From Zoogloea ramigera (lineage in GTDB: Bacteria; Pseudomonadota; Gammaproteobacteria; Burkholderiales; Rhodocyclaceae): a stretch of DNA of 64,000 bases. The position numbers and the translations under genes are program-made. The notes under the pieces were generated by a model. The model saw only the letters and a list, made by a program, of their open reading frames with translations. It was not told the origin of the DNA and searched no databases. Positions within the stretch are counted from its first letter, which is position 1; each line of letters opens with the position of its first letter. The stretch lies in contig NZ_BJNV01000011.1 of assembly GCF_006539865.1 (NCBI RefSeq), positions 43,293 to 107,292 of the forward strand, given 5' to 3'. This document shows, in pieces, positions 21,718 to 35,020 of the stretch.

Positions 21718-23553
21718 ATGATCCCGCAATCCTTCATCCAGGATCTGCTCGCTCGCGTTGACATCGTCGAAGTCGTCGAACGCTACCTGCCGCTCAAAAA
21801 GGGCGGCGCGAACTATTTCGCCTGCTGCCCCTTCCACGGCGAAAAATCCGCCTCCTTCTCGGTGAGCCCCACCAAGCAGTTCTACCACTGCTTCGGCTGC
21901 GGCGCCCACGGCAGCGCGATCAGCTTCCTGATGGAATACAGCGGGCTCGGCTTCATCGACGCGGTCAAGGAGCTCGCCGGCACGATCGGCATGGAAGTCC
22001 CCCAGGACGACTTCAAGCCCGACCTCAACCACGCCCGCAACCAGTCGCTGACCGAGCTCATGGCCCAGGCAGCGCGTTTCTACAAAGATCAACTGAAGCG
22101 CAGCCCGGTAGCCATCGACTACCTCAAGCAGCGCGGGCTCACCGGCGAGATCGCCGCCCGCTACGGACTGGGCTACGCTCCCGAAGGCTGGCAGGCGCTG
22201 CAGGCCGCCTTCGCCGACTACAAGGCCGCCGGCCTGCTCGAATGCGGCCTCGTCCTGGAGAACGAGGACGGCCGCCGCTACGACCGTTTCCGCGACCGCA
22301 TCATGTTCCCGATCCAGGACCAGCGCGGCAACGTGATCGGCTTCGGCGGCCGCGTCCTCGGCAAGGGCGAACCCAAGTACCTCAACTCCCCCGAGACGCC
22401 GCTCTTCGAGAAAGGGCGCGAGCTCTACGGCCTCGTGCATGCCCGCCAGAGCGTCCGCGACCAGGAATGCGTGCTGGTGGTGGAGGGCTACATGGACGTG
22501 GTCGGCCTCGCCCAGTTCGGCGTCGCCAACGCCGTGGCAACCCTCGGCACCGCCGCCACGCCGCACCACATCCAGAAGCTGCTGCGTCTCACCGACAGGG
22601 TCGTATTCTGCTTCGACGGTGACGCCGCCGGCCGCCGCGCCGCCGGGCGGGCCCTCGAGGTCAGCCTCGAACACCTGGCCGACAACAAGACGCTGAGCTT
22701 CCTGTTCCTGCCCGAAGAGCACGACCCGGACAGCTTCGTCCGCGCCGAAGGGCCCGACGCCTTCCGCGCCGCAATGAACCGCGCGCTGCCGCTGGCCGAA
22801 TTCCTGCTCGCCGAACTCAAAAAAGACGTGGATCTCGGCACCGCCGAAGGCTGCGCCAGGCTCATCCACGAGGCCAAGCCGCTGGTCACCCGCATCGCCG
22901 CCCCGCTGCTGCGCCTGCAGGTCATCAAGATGCTGGCCGAGGCCGCCGGCTTCACCCAGGCCGAGGTCGAGCAATCCTTCGGCCTCAAGGCCGCCGCGCC
23001 GCCGCGCCGCTTCGACGACAACCCACCCTTCGAAGGCGGCTTCAAGGGGCGGCGCGACTTCAACGGCCGCCAGGGCCGCAACGCCCTGCCCCGCCTGGCG
23101 CCGCGGCAGCGCCCACTGTCGGCCATCGAGACTCTGCTCAAGCTGGTCATCCAGCACCCGGTGTGGGCCGCCCGCCTACCCATCGACCTGCTCCCCGACG
23201 ACAGCCCCGAAGGCCTGGCACTGCGTGCCATCGTCGACGCCCTGAGCGTCGGCGACCTGCCCACCCACGGCATCGGCGCCCTGCTCGAACACTACCGGGG
23301 CAGCCCCCACGCCGAAGCCATCGACCGCATGGCCGGCCAGCTCGCCGACAGCCCCTTCGACGAGGCCACGATTGAACCCTTGCTCAACGACACACTCAAG
23401 AAGCTGGAAGCGGATGCCGTCAGTCGCGAGATCGATGCATTGAACGCCCAGGAGCGGGAACGAGGACTGAACGCAACGGAAAGACGTCACCTCGCCGAAT
23501 TATTTGTGCGCAAACAGAAACTTCAAGCCCGCACAAAAGCACAAGATTCGTAA
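21718..23553 (+). CDS. dnaG: DNA primase
   Basis: 611 aa, normal length. N-terminal CHC2 zinc ribbon ([11 protein letters not shown] ... [10 protein letters not shown]), central TOPRIM with acidic motif [11 protein letters not shown] and [13 protein letters not shown], and a C-terminal helicase-binding domain (about residues 450-611). It makes the RNA primers for replication. The 40-base gap to yqeY and the rpoD start 77 bases after its stop show an operon. Confidence 0.98.
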   Translation: MIPQSFIQDLLARVDIVEVVERYLPLKKGGANYFACCPFHGEKSASFSVSPTKQFYHCFGCGAHGSAISFLMEYSGLGFIDAVKELAGTIGMEVPQDDFKPDLNHARNQSLTELMAQAARFYKDQLKRSPVAIDYLKQRGLTGEIAARYGLGYAPEGWQALQAAFADYKAAGLLECGLVLENEDGRRYDRFRDRIMFPIQDQRGNVIGFGGRVLGKGEPKYLNSPETPLFEKGRELYGLVHARQSVRDQECVLVVEGYMDVVGLAQFGVANAVATLGTAATPHHIQKLLRLTDRVVFCFDGDAAGRRAAGRALEVSLEHLADNKTLSFLFLPEEHDPDSFVRAEGPDAFRAAMNRALPLAEFLLAELKKDVDLGTAEGCARLIHEAKPLVTRIAAPLLRLQVIKMLAEAAGFTQAEVEQSFGLKAAAPPRRFDDNPPFEGGFKGRRDFNGRQGRNALPRLAPRQRPLSAIETLLKLVIQHPVWAARLPIDLLPDDSPEGLALRAIVDALSVGDLPTHGIGALLEHYRGSPHAEAIDRMAGQLADSPFDEATIEPLLNDTLKKLEADAVSREIDALNAQERERGLNATERRHLAELFVRKQKLQARTKAQDS

Positions 23554-23629
23554 TATAATTTTCGGTTTCGCGAAATTCGCTCGCCGAGACCTACCAGACA
23601 ACAGCTCGGACGACCAATCGAGGACAACC

Positions 23630-25588
<1,959 letters not shown>

Positions 25589-25594
25589 CACACC

Positions 25595-25622
25595 GGGCCG
25601 CCGCCGCGGCCCCACCGTTTTT
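25595..25622 (+). terminator. Hairpin-T5 terminator after rpoD
   Basis: Stem GGGCCGC / GCGGCCC with a CGCC loop, then CACCGTTTTT. The tRNA begins two bases after the T-run, so complete termination here would separate rpoD from the tRNA, whose own promoter is not evident. Confidence 0.6.
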
Positions 25623-25623
25623 C

Positions 25624-25700
25624 GGGCCCATAGCTCAGTTGGTTAGAGCAGGCGACTCATAATCGCTTGGTCGCGGGTTCAAGTCCTGCTGGGCCCACCA
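25624..25700 (+). tRNA. ileX: tRNA-Ile2 (CAU anticodon, lysidine type)
   Basis: 77 nt with encoded CCA. Arms fold fully: acceptor GGGCCCA / TGGGCCC, D-arm GCTCAGTTGGTTAGAGC, anticodon stem GGCGA / TCGCT with loop CTCATAA, T-arm GCGGG / CCTGC with loop TTCAAGT. A CAU anticodon could mean Met, but the D-arm-to-variable-region stretch AGCAGGCGACTCATAATCGC matches the E. coli tRNA-Ile2 family rather than elongator Met, and C4-G69 and C5-G68 (TilS identity pairs) are present. TilS should convert C34 to lysidine to read AUA. Confidence 0.93.
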
Positions 25701-25717
25701 GCAACATCAAGCACTTA

Positions 25718-25744
25718 GGCCAGCCTCACGAGGGCTGGCCTTTT
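25718..25744 (+). terminator. Terminator after tRNA-Ile2
   Basis: Stem GGCCAGCC / GGCTGGCC with a seven-base loop, followed by TTTTGCTTTT, 18 bases after the tRNA CCA. Confidence 0.88.
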
Positions 25745-26078
25745 GCTTTTCAGCCCCGGGGAAGAACAGGGTGAGGAATCGAGAAAGTTGGCCGAAATTC
25801 GGCACCACCGCCATGTGTCGCAAGCCTTGAGGGCGAAGAGCCCCAACGAGCGGCCGAGGGCCATCATCAACGAGGTGCGAGCCATCAACAGAAGCGTCAT
25901 GAGGCAGGCCGAGACGCTTGAGTGGGAAACATGGCTCCCATGCAACCATGGTCGGCCGGGCGTCGCCCTTACAAGGCGAATGTCGGCGGCGTGCCGACAT
26001 GGCGCCGAGCGCCGCATGCATCGCAGCCATGGCGCAGAGCCACGGAAGCCTGCAACGCAAGACTGGCAGAAGCTCGCG
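25745..26078. other. Unassigned 330-bp spacer with hairpins
   Basis: No convincing gene. Open frames cross it on both strands (for example minus 25707-26060) but none has a ribosome site or a protein pattern I recognise. It contains several short hairpins, the best being ATGTCGGC / GCCGACAT at 25980-26000, plus TCGCC / GGCGA about 25966-25979 and CATGG / CCATG about 25930-25950. It lies between the tRNA-Ile2 terminator and the 3' end of the DUF2339 gene. Possible readings: remnant of a lost gene or tRNA-associated insertion, or a structured RNA. Confidence 0.4.
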
Positions 26079-28835
26079 TCACCCTCGCGCCTGCTCCGGC
26101 GGGGCCTCCGCCCGGGGTGGCAGCGGGGAAAAATAGCTTGCGGCCAACACCAACAGCGCGACGCCGATCAGGGTTAGCGTCCAGGTCACGGTGCCGCGTC
26201 CGCTGGCATCGAAGAGCAACAGCTTGCCCCCCACCACGGCCAGCAACGCAAAGCCGGCGAACCACTGCTCCCGCAGGTGGCGACGGGAAGCGTGGATCAT
26301 TGTGGCGATCGCCGTAACCGTCCAGAAGAGTGTCAGCACCGCCTGGAAGAGGCTGGAAGCCATCAGTGCCGCAAGTTCGAAGGGCACGCTCCCGAAATGA
26401 TGGGCAAGCCGTCCCGCCAGCGCCGACAGCCACAGGAAGGCGAGCGCCATGATGCCCATTCGTGATGCCCCGCGCCACGCAGGAGCAAGCTGCCGGGCAG
26501 TGAGCGACAGGGCCGCGAAGCCGATGCCCTGGACCAGGTCGAAGACGCTGAGCACCGGCAGATAGGGCACTCCGCTACCCCCCCCCGACAGGCTGAGGTT
26601 GCCCCACCCCAGCAACAGCGCCAGGCCGGGTACCAGCGGCGCGACACCCAGCGGCACGTAGCGGGCCGCCACCACCCGGAACGGCCACCAGCCGCGCGCC
26701 TGACCGATCAAGGCCCCGCCCAGCGCAGCGCCTGCGGCAAGCGTCCAGATCACCCACGACCACAGCTCGACACCCGGCGCGAGCCGCCCGACCCGCCAGT
26801 CGAGCTCGGCGGGGAGCAGCCAGACCAGCAGCCACCAGACGCTCAGATGCCGGAACATCACGAGGTCTTCGAGAAGAACCGCGACGGCCGGCTCTGCGGG
26901 CTGCTCGGCCCCCCGCTCGTGGGCCCGCAGCAGCAAGCCATGGACGACGATCGCAGCCGGCAGCGCGGCAGCCATCCAGCCGGCCAGCGGATGCCCACTC
27001 CGCACCACGCTGAGCATCACCGCCATCAGCAGGCCCGCCGGCAACAGCGCCGCTCCGGCTCGGAGCCCGCCCCAACGCCACCCACGGGCCAGCCCCTCCA
27101 GGATCAGCACCGTCAGCGTGACGAAGCCGAGCCCGATCGGCGCCTGCAGATCGGCCGGTGCAAAACGCTGGATCTCGTCCACAGCCCCGCCGAACCACCA
27201 AAGCAGCGCCCACGCCAGCGGCAGCCAGGCTGCGACAAAAGGCTGCGCCACACCGCGCAGCACACGGGCGGAGAACAGCCCGGCAACGGACAGCAGCAGC
27301 GCGCCGAAGACTGCATCGTTGGCCACCGGCAGGCGGCGCGCGAGGACGTCCCAGTCGAGCAATAGGGCCGCCCCGGCCAGGATCTGCACCCCCAGCCCTG
27401 CCGCCTGCACCAAGGGCCGCCCTTGACGCGCGCCGAGCCACAAGACGGCGGAGCCCTCGAGCGCCCACAGGGCAGAGGTCAGCAGCGCCCCGAAGGCCAG
27501 CGGCACGGCGATCGTCAGCAACACCCCCGCAATGCCCAGGCAGGCCTGCTCAAGGAGCGCATTCGCGGGCGCCCGCCTGCGCAGCAGCAGGCCACCGAGC
27601 ATGAAATACCACAGTGAGCCGACCAAGGCGCTCCAGGCGAGGCCATACTCCAGATCGCCTACCAGGGCCACCTGCAGGCCAACCCCTGCCAACGGCACGC
27701 CAAACAGCAGGATGCCCTCATGCCAGGCCGCCAGCCCGGGCACCTGCAGAAGCGCAGTCGCGACGGGCATCGCCGAGTAGGCTGCCAGGAAGAGCACCAC
27801 AAACGCCTGGGTGACGAGATAGTGACTGAGCCGATAGTGGTCCACACCCCAGGCCATGCCGATCAGCAAAGTCAGCACGAAGCCCGCGATATTGAGCGAA
27901 CGCCACGCCTTGAACCAGTTCACCCCCAGTACGAAGACATTGAGCAGCGTGAAATAAGAGAACAAGGGCAGCGGCGTGTCGCTGCGCCCTCCCGCCAGAA
28001 CCGGCGCCAGGAAGGCGCCGGAGATGCCGAGCACCGCCAGCGCAGGCCCGTCCTGGCGAGCCGCCAGCAGGACGCAGGCCACGCCGAGCACGGCGAACAA
28101 CACGAAGGCAGGCCCCTCGCTCAGCATGCCGTAGCGGGCGAGCATGAAATAGCCGGTCAGGTAGAGCACCGCAAAGCCGCCCCCTTGCAGCGCCAGGCCG
28201 AAGCCGCGGTGGGCCGCTTCACGGGCCTTGCGAAAGCCGAAGGCGATCAGCACCACACCAACCACGGCCACCAGCGCGAGCCGCAGCCAGACCGGAAAAA
28301 GGCCGTGCTCGATGGCCAGCTTCAAGCCCGATGCGACCCCGAAGAACAGCAGCACGACGCCGATCTTGGCGAGCGGATTGCCGGCAGACAGACGAGACAG
28401 CCACCCGGGTACCTCGATCGCCCGCCCCCGGTCCTCATCCTCCTGCCGCACGGGCTGGGGCTGGGGCTGGGGCGCTGGCGGCGATATCGCGACGGCGTCA
28501 AAAGCTGGCTCGAGCGGCGCGGCAAGCGCCGGAACGGGCTCCGACTCAGGCGCGCTCGCGGCGGGAATCGGCTCGGGCTCGGCTGCAGCGCCGACATCCT
28601 CGTTCGCAGCGGGCGCTCCACCGCCCCGCAAACGTTCGACTTCGTGACGCAGCCGCCGGACGTCCTCTTCGAGCACCGCGACCCGGCTTTCGAGCTCATC
28701 CTGCGGCGTCGGCACCAACCTCGTTTTCAGGAAATGGGCGGCGAAACCGCCGGCCAGCGCCCCGACGAGCAAACCCGAATCACCGAGGACCAGACCTCCA
28801 AAAACGAGCCCGAGCAAGGCACCGAAAAACCACAT
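26079..28835 (-). CDS. DUF2339 multi-pass membrane protein
   Basis: 918 aa from the ATG reading MWFFGALLGLVF, chosen because GGGGGAGAA lies just upstream. Order: one N-terminal hydrophobic hairpin (residues about 2-35), a predicted coiled coil (ESRVAVLEEDVRRLRHEVERL), a Pro/Glu/Ala-rich linker to about residue 125, WLSRLSAGNPLAKIGVVLLFFG (the usual DUF2339 entry), then about 20 or more membrane helices to the C terminus. No catalytic motif is recognisable. DUF2339 proteins are widespread in Gram-negative bacteria and have no proven function. It is transcribed alone, convergent with the tRNA. Confidence 0.9.
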   Translation of the reverse strand: MWFFGALLGLVFGGLVLGDSGLLVGALAGGFAAHFLKTRLVPTPQDELESRVAVLEEDVRRLRHEVERLRGGGAPAANEDVGAAAEPEPIPAASAPESEPVPALAAPLEPAFDAVAISPPAPQPQPQPVRQEDEDRGRAIEVPGWLSRLSAGNPLAKIGVVLLFFGVASGLKLAIEHGLFPVWLRLALVAVVGVVLIAFGFRKAREAAHRGFGLALQGGGFAVLYLTGYFMLARYGMLSEGPAFVLFAVLGVACVLLAARQDGPALAVLGISGAFLAPVLAGGRSDTPLPLFSYFTLLNVFVLGVNWFKAWRSLNIAGFVLTLLIGMAWGVDHYRLSHYLVTQAFVVLFLAAYSAMPVATALLQVPGLAAWHEGILLFGVPLAGVGLQVALVGDLEYGLAWSALVGSLWYFMLGGLLLRRRAPANALLEQACLGIAGVLLTIAVPLAFGALLTSALWALEGSAVLWLGARQGRPLVQAAGLGVQILAGAALLLDWDVLARRLPVANDAVFGALLLSVAGLFSARVLRGVAQPFVAAWLPLAWALLWWFGGAVDEIQRFAPADLQAPIGLGFVTLTVLILEGLARGWRWGGLRAGAALLPAGLLMAVMLSVVRSGHPLAGWMAAALPAAIVVHGLLLRAHERGAEQPAEPAVAVLLEDLVMFRHLSVWWLLVWLLPAELDWRVGRLAPGVELWSWVIWTLAAGAALGGALIGQARGWWPFRVVAARYVPLGVAPLVPGLALLLGWGNLSLSGGGSGVPYLPVLSVFDLVQGIGFAALSLTARQLAPAWRGASRMGIMALAFLWLSALAGRLAHHFGSVPFELAALMASSLFQAVLTLFWTVTAIATMIHASRRHLREQWFAGFALLAVVGGKLLLFDASGRGTVTWTLTLIGVALLVLAASYFSPLPPRAEAPPEQARG

Positions 28836-28962
28836 TGAAATTCTCCCCCGCCGATCGGAGCAAACCCCAAAGCATGACGATAGGCTCAACCCGGGAGATG
28901 GGCAACCGTGTTGCAGCAGCGGCGAGCGCGATTACGGCACGTTGCGGGGCTGCCGAGGGACG

Positions 28963-28988
28963 AAAAAAACCCGCCTCGCGGGCGGGTT
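28963..28988 (-). terminator. Rho-independent terminator of monomeric icd
   Basis: On the minus strand: stem AACCCGCC / GGCGGGTT with five-base loop, followed by seven T. It lies 60 bases past the stop of the minus-strand monomeric icd. Confidence 0.9.
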
Positions 28989-29048
28989 GAGCTTTGTGGG
29001 CCGGGCCGACGGATTCGCCGGCCCGGCGCAGCAAGGCTTAAACGCAGC

Positions 29049-31286
29049 TCAGACGCGGGCGGCCTTCAGCGCGGCGTTGAGCGTCGGGCTCGGACGCATC
29101 ACGGCCTTGCACTTCTCGGAGTCGGCCTTGTAGTAGCCACCGATATCCACCGGCTTGCCCTGCACCGTCTTCAGCTCGGCCACGATCTGGGCTTCGCTGT
29201 CGGTCAGCGCCTTGGCGAGCTTGGCGAAGTGGGCGGCCAGTTCCAGGTCTTCGGTCTGGTTGGCCAGCTCCTGGGCCCAGAACATCGCGAGGTAGAACTG
29301 GGAGCCACGGTTGTCGAGCTCACCGGTGCGCGGCGACGGCGACTTGTTGTTGTCGAGCAGCTTGCCAGTGGCGGCGTCGAGGGTCTTGGCGAGGAGCTTG
29401 GCACGCGGGTTGCCGTCCTTGATGCCGAGGTCTTCGAGGGACACGGCCAGCGCCAGGAACTCGCCGAGGGAATCCCAGCGCAGGTGGTTTTCTTCGGTGA
29501 GCTGCTGGACGTGCTTCGGCGCAGAGCCGCCAGCGCCGGTCTCGTACATACCGCCGCCGTTCATCAGCGGGACGATGGACAGCATCTTGGCCGAGGTGCC
29601 CAGCTCCATGATCGGGAACAGGTCGGTCAGGTAGTCACGCAGGATGTTGCCGGTCACCGAGATGGTGTCGAGGCCACGGATGACGCGCTCGAGGGTGTAA
29701 CGCATCGCGCGGACCTGGGACATGATGTGGATGTCGAGGCCGGTGGTGTCGTGCTCCTTGAGGTACTGGGTGACCTTCTTGATGAGCTCGTTCTCGTGCG
29801 GGCGGTACGGGTCGAGCCAGAAGACGGCCGGGGTGTTGGAGTTGCGGGCACGGGTGACGGCCAGCTTGACCCAGTCGCGGATCGGGGCGTCCTTGACCTG
29901 GCACATGCGCCAGATGTCGCCGGCTTCGACGTTCTGGGTGAGCAGTACCTCACCGGTGTCGACGTCGACGATGTTGGCGATGCCGTCCTCGAGGATCTCG
30001 AAGGTCTTGTCGTGGGAGCCGTATTCTTCGGCCTTCTGGGCCATCAGGCCGACGTTCGGCACGGAGCCCATGGTCTTCGGGTCGAAGTTGCCGTTGGTCT
30101 TGCAGAAGTTGATCATCTCCTGGTAGATGCGGGCAAAGGTGGACTCCGGCATCACGCACTTGCTGTCGTACTGCTTGCCGTCGGCACCCCACATCTTGCC
30201 GCCCTGGCGGATCATCGCCGGCATGGAGGCATCGACGATCACGTCGTTGGGCGAGTGGAAGTTGGTGATGCCCTTGGCGGAGTCGACCATCGCCAGCTTG
30301 GGGCGGTGCTCCTGGCAGGCGTGCAGGTCGCGGATGATCTCGTCGCGCTTGGATTCGGGCAGGCTCTTGATCTTCTCGTAGAGATCGACCATGCCGTTGT
30401 TGACGTTGATGCCGAGTTCGTTGAACAGGTCGCCGTGCTTCTCGAAGGCTTCCTTGTAGAAGATCTTGACGCAGTGGCCGAAGACGATGGGGTGGGACAC
30501 CTTCATCATCGTCGCCTTGACGTGCAGCGAGAACAGGATGCCGGACTCGCGGCAGTCCTCGAGCTCCTTCTCGTAGAAGTCGCACAGCGCCTTCTTGCTC
30601 ATGAACATCGAGTCGATGATCTCGCCTTCGAGCAGCGCGACCTTAGGCTTCAGCACGGTGATCTTGCCGCCGTTGGCGATCAGCTCCATGCGCACGGTGC
30701 GGGCCTTGTCGAGGGTCATCGACTTTTCGCCGTGGTAGAAGTCGCCGCTGTGCATGTGGGAGACGTGGGTACGCGACCACTGCTTCCATTCACCCATGGA
30801 GTGCGGGTTCTTACGGGCGTAGTTCTTGACCGCGAGGGGCGCGCGGCGGTCGGAGTTGCCTTCGCGCAGCACCGGGTTGACCGCGGAGCCCAGGCACTTG
30901 CCGTAGCGGCTGGCGATGGACTTCTCCTCGTCGGTCTTCGGGTCTTCCGGGTAGTTCGGGATGGCGTAGCCCTTGGCCTGCAGTTCCTTGACGCAGGCTT
31001 TCAGCTGGCTGACGGAGGCGCTGATGTTCGGCAGCTTGATGATGTTGGCGTCCGGCTCGAGGGTCTTGGCGCCCAGTTCGGCCAGGGTGTTCGGCACTTT
31101 CTGCTCATCGCTCAGGTACTCGGAGAACTCGGCGAGAACGCGGGCCGAAACGGAGATGTCCGCCTTTTCGATCTCGATCCCGGCCGGGCCGGTGAAGGTC
31201 CGGATGATGGGAAGAAATGCGCATGTAGCCAGGAGCGGCGCCTCATCCGTGAGCGTATAAATGATCTTCGATTTCCCTGCAGCCAT
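29049..31286 (-). CDS. icd2: Isocitrate dehydrogenase (NADP+), monomeric type
   Basis: 745 aa, the normal size for the monomeric IDH-II family (about 740 aa), which is unrelated in length to the 415-aa dimeric enzyme. Opening [27 protein letters not shown] and blocks [52 protein letters not shown] and [19 protein letters not shown] are characteristic. It oxidises isocitrate to 2-oxoglutarate with NADP+. Known biology: the monomeric type lacks the Ser that AceK phosphorylates. Upstream is a 231-bp spacer and then a dimeric icd on the same strand, giving two isozymes side by side. RBS GAGGGAAG precedes the ATG. Confidence 0.97.
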   Translation of the reverse strand: MAAGKSKIIYTLTDEAPLLATCAFLPIIRTFTGPAGIEIEKADISVSARVLAEFSEYLSDEQKVPNTLAELGAKTLEPDANIIKLPNISASVSQLKACVKELQAKGYAIPNYPEDPKTDEEKSIASRYGKCLGSAVNPVLREGNSDRRAPLAVKNYARKNPHSMGEWKQWSRTHVSHMHSGDFYHGEKSMTLDKARTVRMELIANGGKITVLKPKVALLEGEIIDSMFMSKKALCDFYEKELEDCRESGILFSLHVKATMMKVSHPIVFGHCVKIFYKEAFEKHGDLFNELGINVNNGMVDLYEKIKSLPESKRDEIIRDLHACQEHRPKLAMVDSAKGITNFHSPNDVIVDASMPAMIRQGGKMWGADGKQYDSKCVMPESTFARIYQEMINFCKTNGNFDPKTMGSVPNVGLMAQKAEEYGSHDKTFEILEDGIANIVDVDTGEVLLTQNVEAGDIWRMCQVKDAPIRDWVKLAVTRARNSNTPAVFWLDPYRPHENELIKKVTQYLKEHDTTGLDIHIMSQVRAMRYTLERVIRGLDTISVTGNILRDYLTDLFPIMELGTSAKMLSIVPLMNGGGMYETGAGGSAPKHVQQLTEENHLRWDSLGEFLALAVSLEDLGIKDGNPRAKLLAKTLDAATGKLLDNNKSPSPRTGELDNRGSQFYLAMFWAQELANQTEDLELAAHFAKLAKALTDSEAQIVAELKTVQGKPVDIGGYYKADSEKCKAVMRPSPTLNAALKAARV

Positions 31287-31517
31287 TTAACTTCCCTCTA
31301 TTTTCATTATCCAAGGACCAAAGCAGCGGTGATCCGTTGTCTCCGCGTAGATGGGCTCGCATCGGGTACGCGCCCAACCATAGAAAATATCATGGATTTA
31401 ACTACCCTGCAGCGAAACCGCGGCGGGCGCGAACCCGCCCGGCTGGAGCACGGCGCATGGGGCAGCGGCCCCTCGCATCCCTGTCGGGCGCGAAGGGCCG
31501 CCGCGGCCACGAGATGC

Positions 31518-32762
<1,245 letters not shown>

Positions 32763-33102
32763 TTCAACTCCCTCGAATGGATCACGCGTGTGTGGATGTA
32801 GCGGCCGGCTGAAGGCAGGCACCGTGCAGCTGCCAAGGGGCAAAACTGCACGACGGCCCTGCTGCGCCCTGCTCGTGTCCGACACCGCCCAGCGAAGGGC
32901 GGCAACCGGTTTTTTGATTATGGACGAAACCGCAAAGCGCTAAAAGCGCAATGGCAACAGGGATTTACGACGCTGCAGCGCAGCATGAGGCAATCCGTTC
33001 CAGGTACGCGGGCCGGTGCTAGTATCTGCAGCCACAAGCGGGCGGGAGCAGCCCGGCGATCACACGCGGCACATCCGGCAAGCCGCTAGTGGAGGAGCAC
33101 CC
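32763..33102. promoter_or_regulatory. Divergent icd / aceK control region
   Basis: 340 bp without a gene. For aceK I see TTCCAG-16-TAGTAT (32998-33025). For icd on the minus strand, CATAAT (about 32918-32923) is a possible -10 without a clear -35. Also AAGCGC TAAA AGCGC-type short repeat near 32935-32950. The region presumably holds both promoters and any shared operators. Confidence 0.45.
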
Positions 33103-34893
33103 ATGGACGTCCAGCGCAACGAAAACCCGGTCGCCCTGGCCATCGCCCAGGCGATGATCGAAGGCTTCAACAAGCACTACCGGATCTTCCGCGAGACCTC
33201 CCGGCGGGCCAAGGAGAGCTTCGAGGCCGCCGACTGGCAGGGCCAGCTGGCCGCGGTGCGCGACCGGGTGCAGTTCTACGACGACCGGGTGAACGAGGCA
33301 GTGCAGCGCCTGCACGAAGAGTTCGACGCCGCCTCCATCGACGACGCCACCTGGCAGGCCGCCAAGCTCCAGTACATCGGGCTCTTGATCAACCACAAGC
33401 AGCCCGAGCTCGCCGAGACCTTCTTCAACTCGGTCACCACCAAGATCCTGCACCGCGACTACTTCAACAACACCTACCTGTTCGCCCGGCCGGCGATCTC
33501 CACCGACTACATCGAATCCTTCCCGCCCACCTACTCCAGCTACTACCCGGCCGACGAGGGCCTGCGGGCAACGATCCGCCGCCTCATCGAAGACTTCGAC
33601 TGGCAGCGCGCCTTCGAAGACCTCGACCGGGACATGGACTACCTGATGCGCACCGTGCAGGCCCACCTCGGCGGCGCGTGGCCGAAGATGGAGGTCAACT
33701 GCCAGATCCAGGTGCTGTACTCGGCCTTCTACCGCAACAAGACCGCCTACATCATCGGCAAGGCGATCAACGGCTACGAGGAAACGCCCTTCGTGATCGC
33801 CGTACGCCATGGTGCGTCGGGCATGCTCTACCTCGACACGGTGCTGCTCGACCGCTGGCGGATCTCGCTGCTGTTCTCGCTGTCCCGCGCGTACTTTCTG
33901 GTGGACATGGAGGTGCCCTCCGGCTACGTGCAGTTCTTGCGCAGCATCATGCCCAACAAGCCGCGCTCCGAGCTTTACACCATGCTCGGCCTGGGCAAGC
34001 AGGGCAAGACGAACTTCTTCCGCGACCTCATCGCCCACCTGCGCCATTCCAACGACCAGTTCATCGAGGCACCGGGCATCCGCGGGCTGGTGATGCTGGT
34101 GTTCACGCTGCCGTCCTACCCCTACGTGTTCAAGATCATCAAGGACAAGTTCGGCAGCTCGAAGAACATGGACCGCGCCACCGTCAAGCGCAAATACCAG
34201 CTGGTGCGCCAGGTCGACCGGGTCGGGCGGATGGCCGACACCCTCGAATTCTCCAACGTCGCGCTGCCCCGCAGCCGCTTCCACCCCGACCTGATCGCCC
34301 AGCTCCGCGAGCTCGCCCCGTCGGTGATCGAGGAAGTCGGCGACTCGCTGGTCGTCAAGCACGTGTACATCGAGCGCCGCATGACGCCCCTCAACATCTA
34401 CCTCGCCAAAGCCACCGACGCGCAGATCGAAGAGGCCGTGCGCGAATACGGCCAGGCCATCAGCGAGCTGGCCATCGCCAACATCTTCCCGGGCGACATG
34501 CTGTGGAAGAACTTCGGGGTCACCCGCTACGGCCGGGTGGTTTTCTACGACTACGACGAGATCGAGTACATGACCGACTGCAACTTCCGCAAGATCCCGC
34601 CGGCTCCCAACGAGGAGGCCGAGATGTCCAGCGAGCCCTGGTACAGCGCCGGCCCGATGGATGTCTTCCCCGAAGAGTTCGCCACCTTCCTGCTCGGCCA
34701 GCCCAAGATCCGCAAGGCCTTCCTGCAGCACCACCGCCAGCTGCTCGACCCCAGGTTCTGGCAGGACGCCCAGGCCAAGATCCGCAGCGGCTATGTGGAA
34801 GACTTCTACCCCTACCCCGCCGAACTGCGCTTCTGCAACGCCTTCGCAGGCGACACCCCGGCGGCGGGCCAGCCCCCCACCGCCCACACCTGA
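33103..34893 (+). CDS. aceK: Isocitrate dehydrogenase kinase/phosphatase
   Basis: 596 aa, normal AceK length, from the ATG after GGAGGAG. AceK phosphorylates and dephosphorylates dimeric IDH, diverting isocitrate into the glyoxylate shunt. Family blocks: IDFDWQRAFEDLDRDMDYL region, VNCQIQVLYSAFYRNKTAYIIGK, LPSYPYVFKIIKDKFG (ATP-site Lys), VVKHVYIERRMTPLNIYL and ANIFPGDMLWKNFGVTRYGRVVFYDYDEI with the catalytic Asp region. Unlike the E. coli aceBAK order, it is not next to aceA but next to its substrate gene icd. Confidence 0.98.
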   Translation: MDVQRNENPVALAIAQAMIEGFNKHYRIFRETSRRAKESFEAADWQGQLAAVRDRVQFYDDRVNEAVQRLHEEFDAASIDDATWQAAKLQYIGLLINHKQPELAETFFNSVTTKILHRDYFNNTYLFARPAISTDYIESFPPTYSSYYPADEGLRATIRRLIEDFDWQRAFEDLDRDMDYLMRTVQAHLGGAWPKMEVNCQIQVLYSAFYRNKTAYIIGKAINGYEETPFVIAVRHGASGMLYLDTVLLDRWRISLLFSLSRAYFLVDMEVPSGYVQFLRSIMPNKPRSELYTMLGLGKQGKTNFFRDLIAHLRHSNDQFIEAPGIRGLVMLVFTLPSYPYVFKIIKDKFGSSKNMDRATVKRKYQLVRQVDRVGRMADTLEFSNVALPRSRFHPDLIAQLRELAPSVIEEVGDSLVVKHVYIERRMTPLNIYLAKATDAQIEEAVREYGQAISELAIANIFPGDMLWKNFGVTRYGRVVFYDYDEIEYMTDCNFRKIPPAPNEEAEMSSEPWYSAGPMDVFPEEFATFLLGQPKIRKAFLQHHRQLLDPRFWQDAQAKIRSGYVEDFYPYPAELRFCNAFAGDTPAAGQPPTAHT

Positions 34894-35020
34894 GCCCCGC
34901 GTCGGGAGCGCCGCCCGATTCACGTAAACCCCAGTGTCATCCCTTGCCGGCAGGCCGCAACATGCCAACAGGAAGTGGCCACTCCGGGCCGCCTCCAACA
35001 CCACGACAAGGAGGAGACAC

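Noticed and set aside
25624..25700. Reading the CAU tRNA as elongator tRNA-Met
   Set aside because: The anticodon arm, variable region and C4-G69/C5-G68 pairs resemble tRNA-Ile2; elongator Met has a different anticodon stem and acceptor.
25743..26177. Plus-strand open frame after tRNA-Ile2 as a gene
   Set aside because: Overlaps the terminator and the 3' end of the DUF2339 gene, lacks a ribosome site, and shows no recognisable domain.
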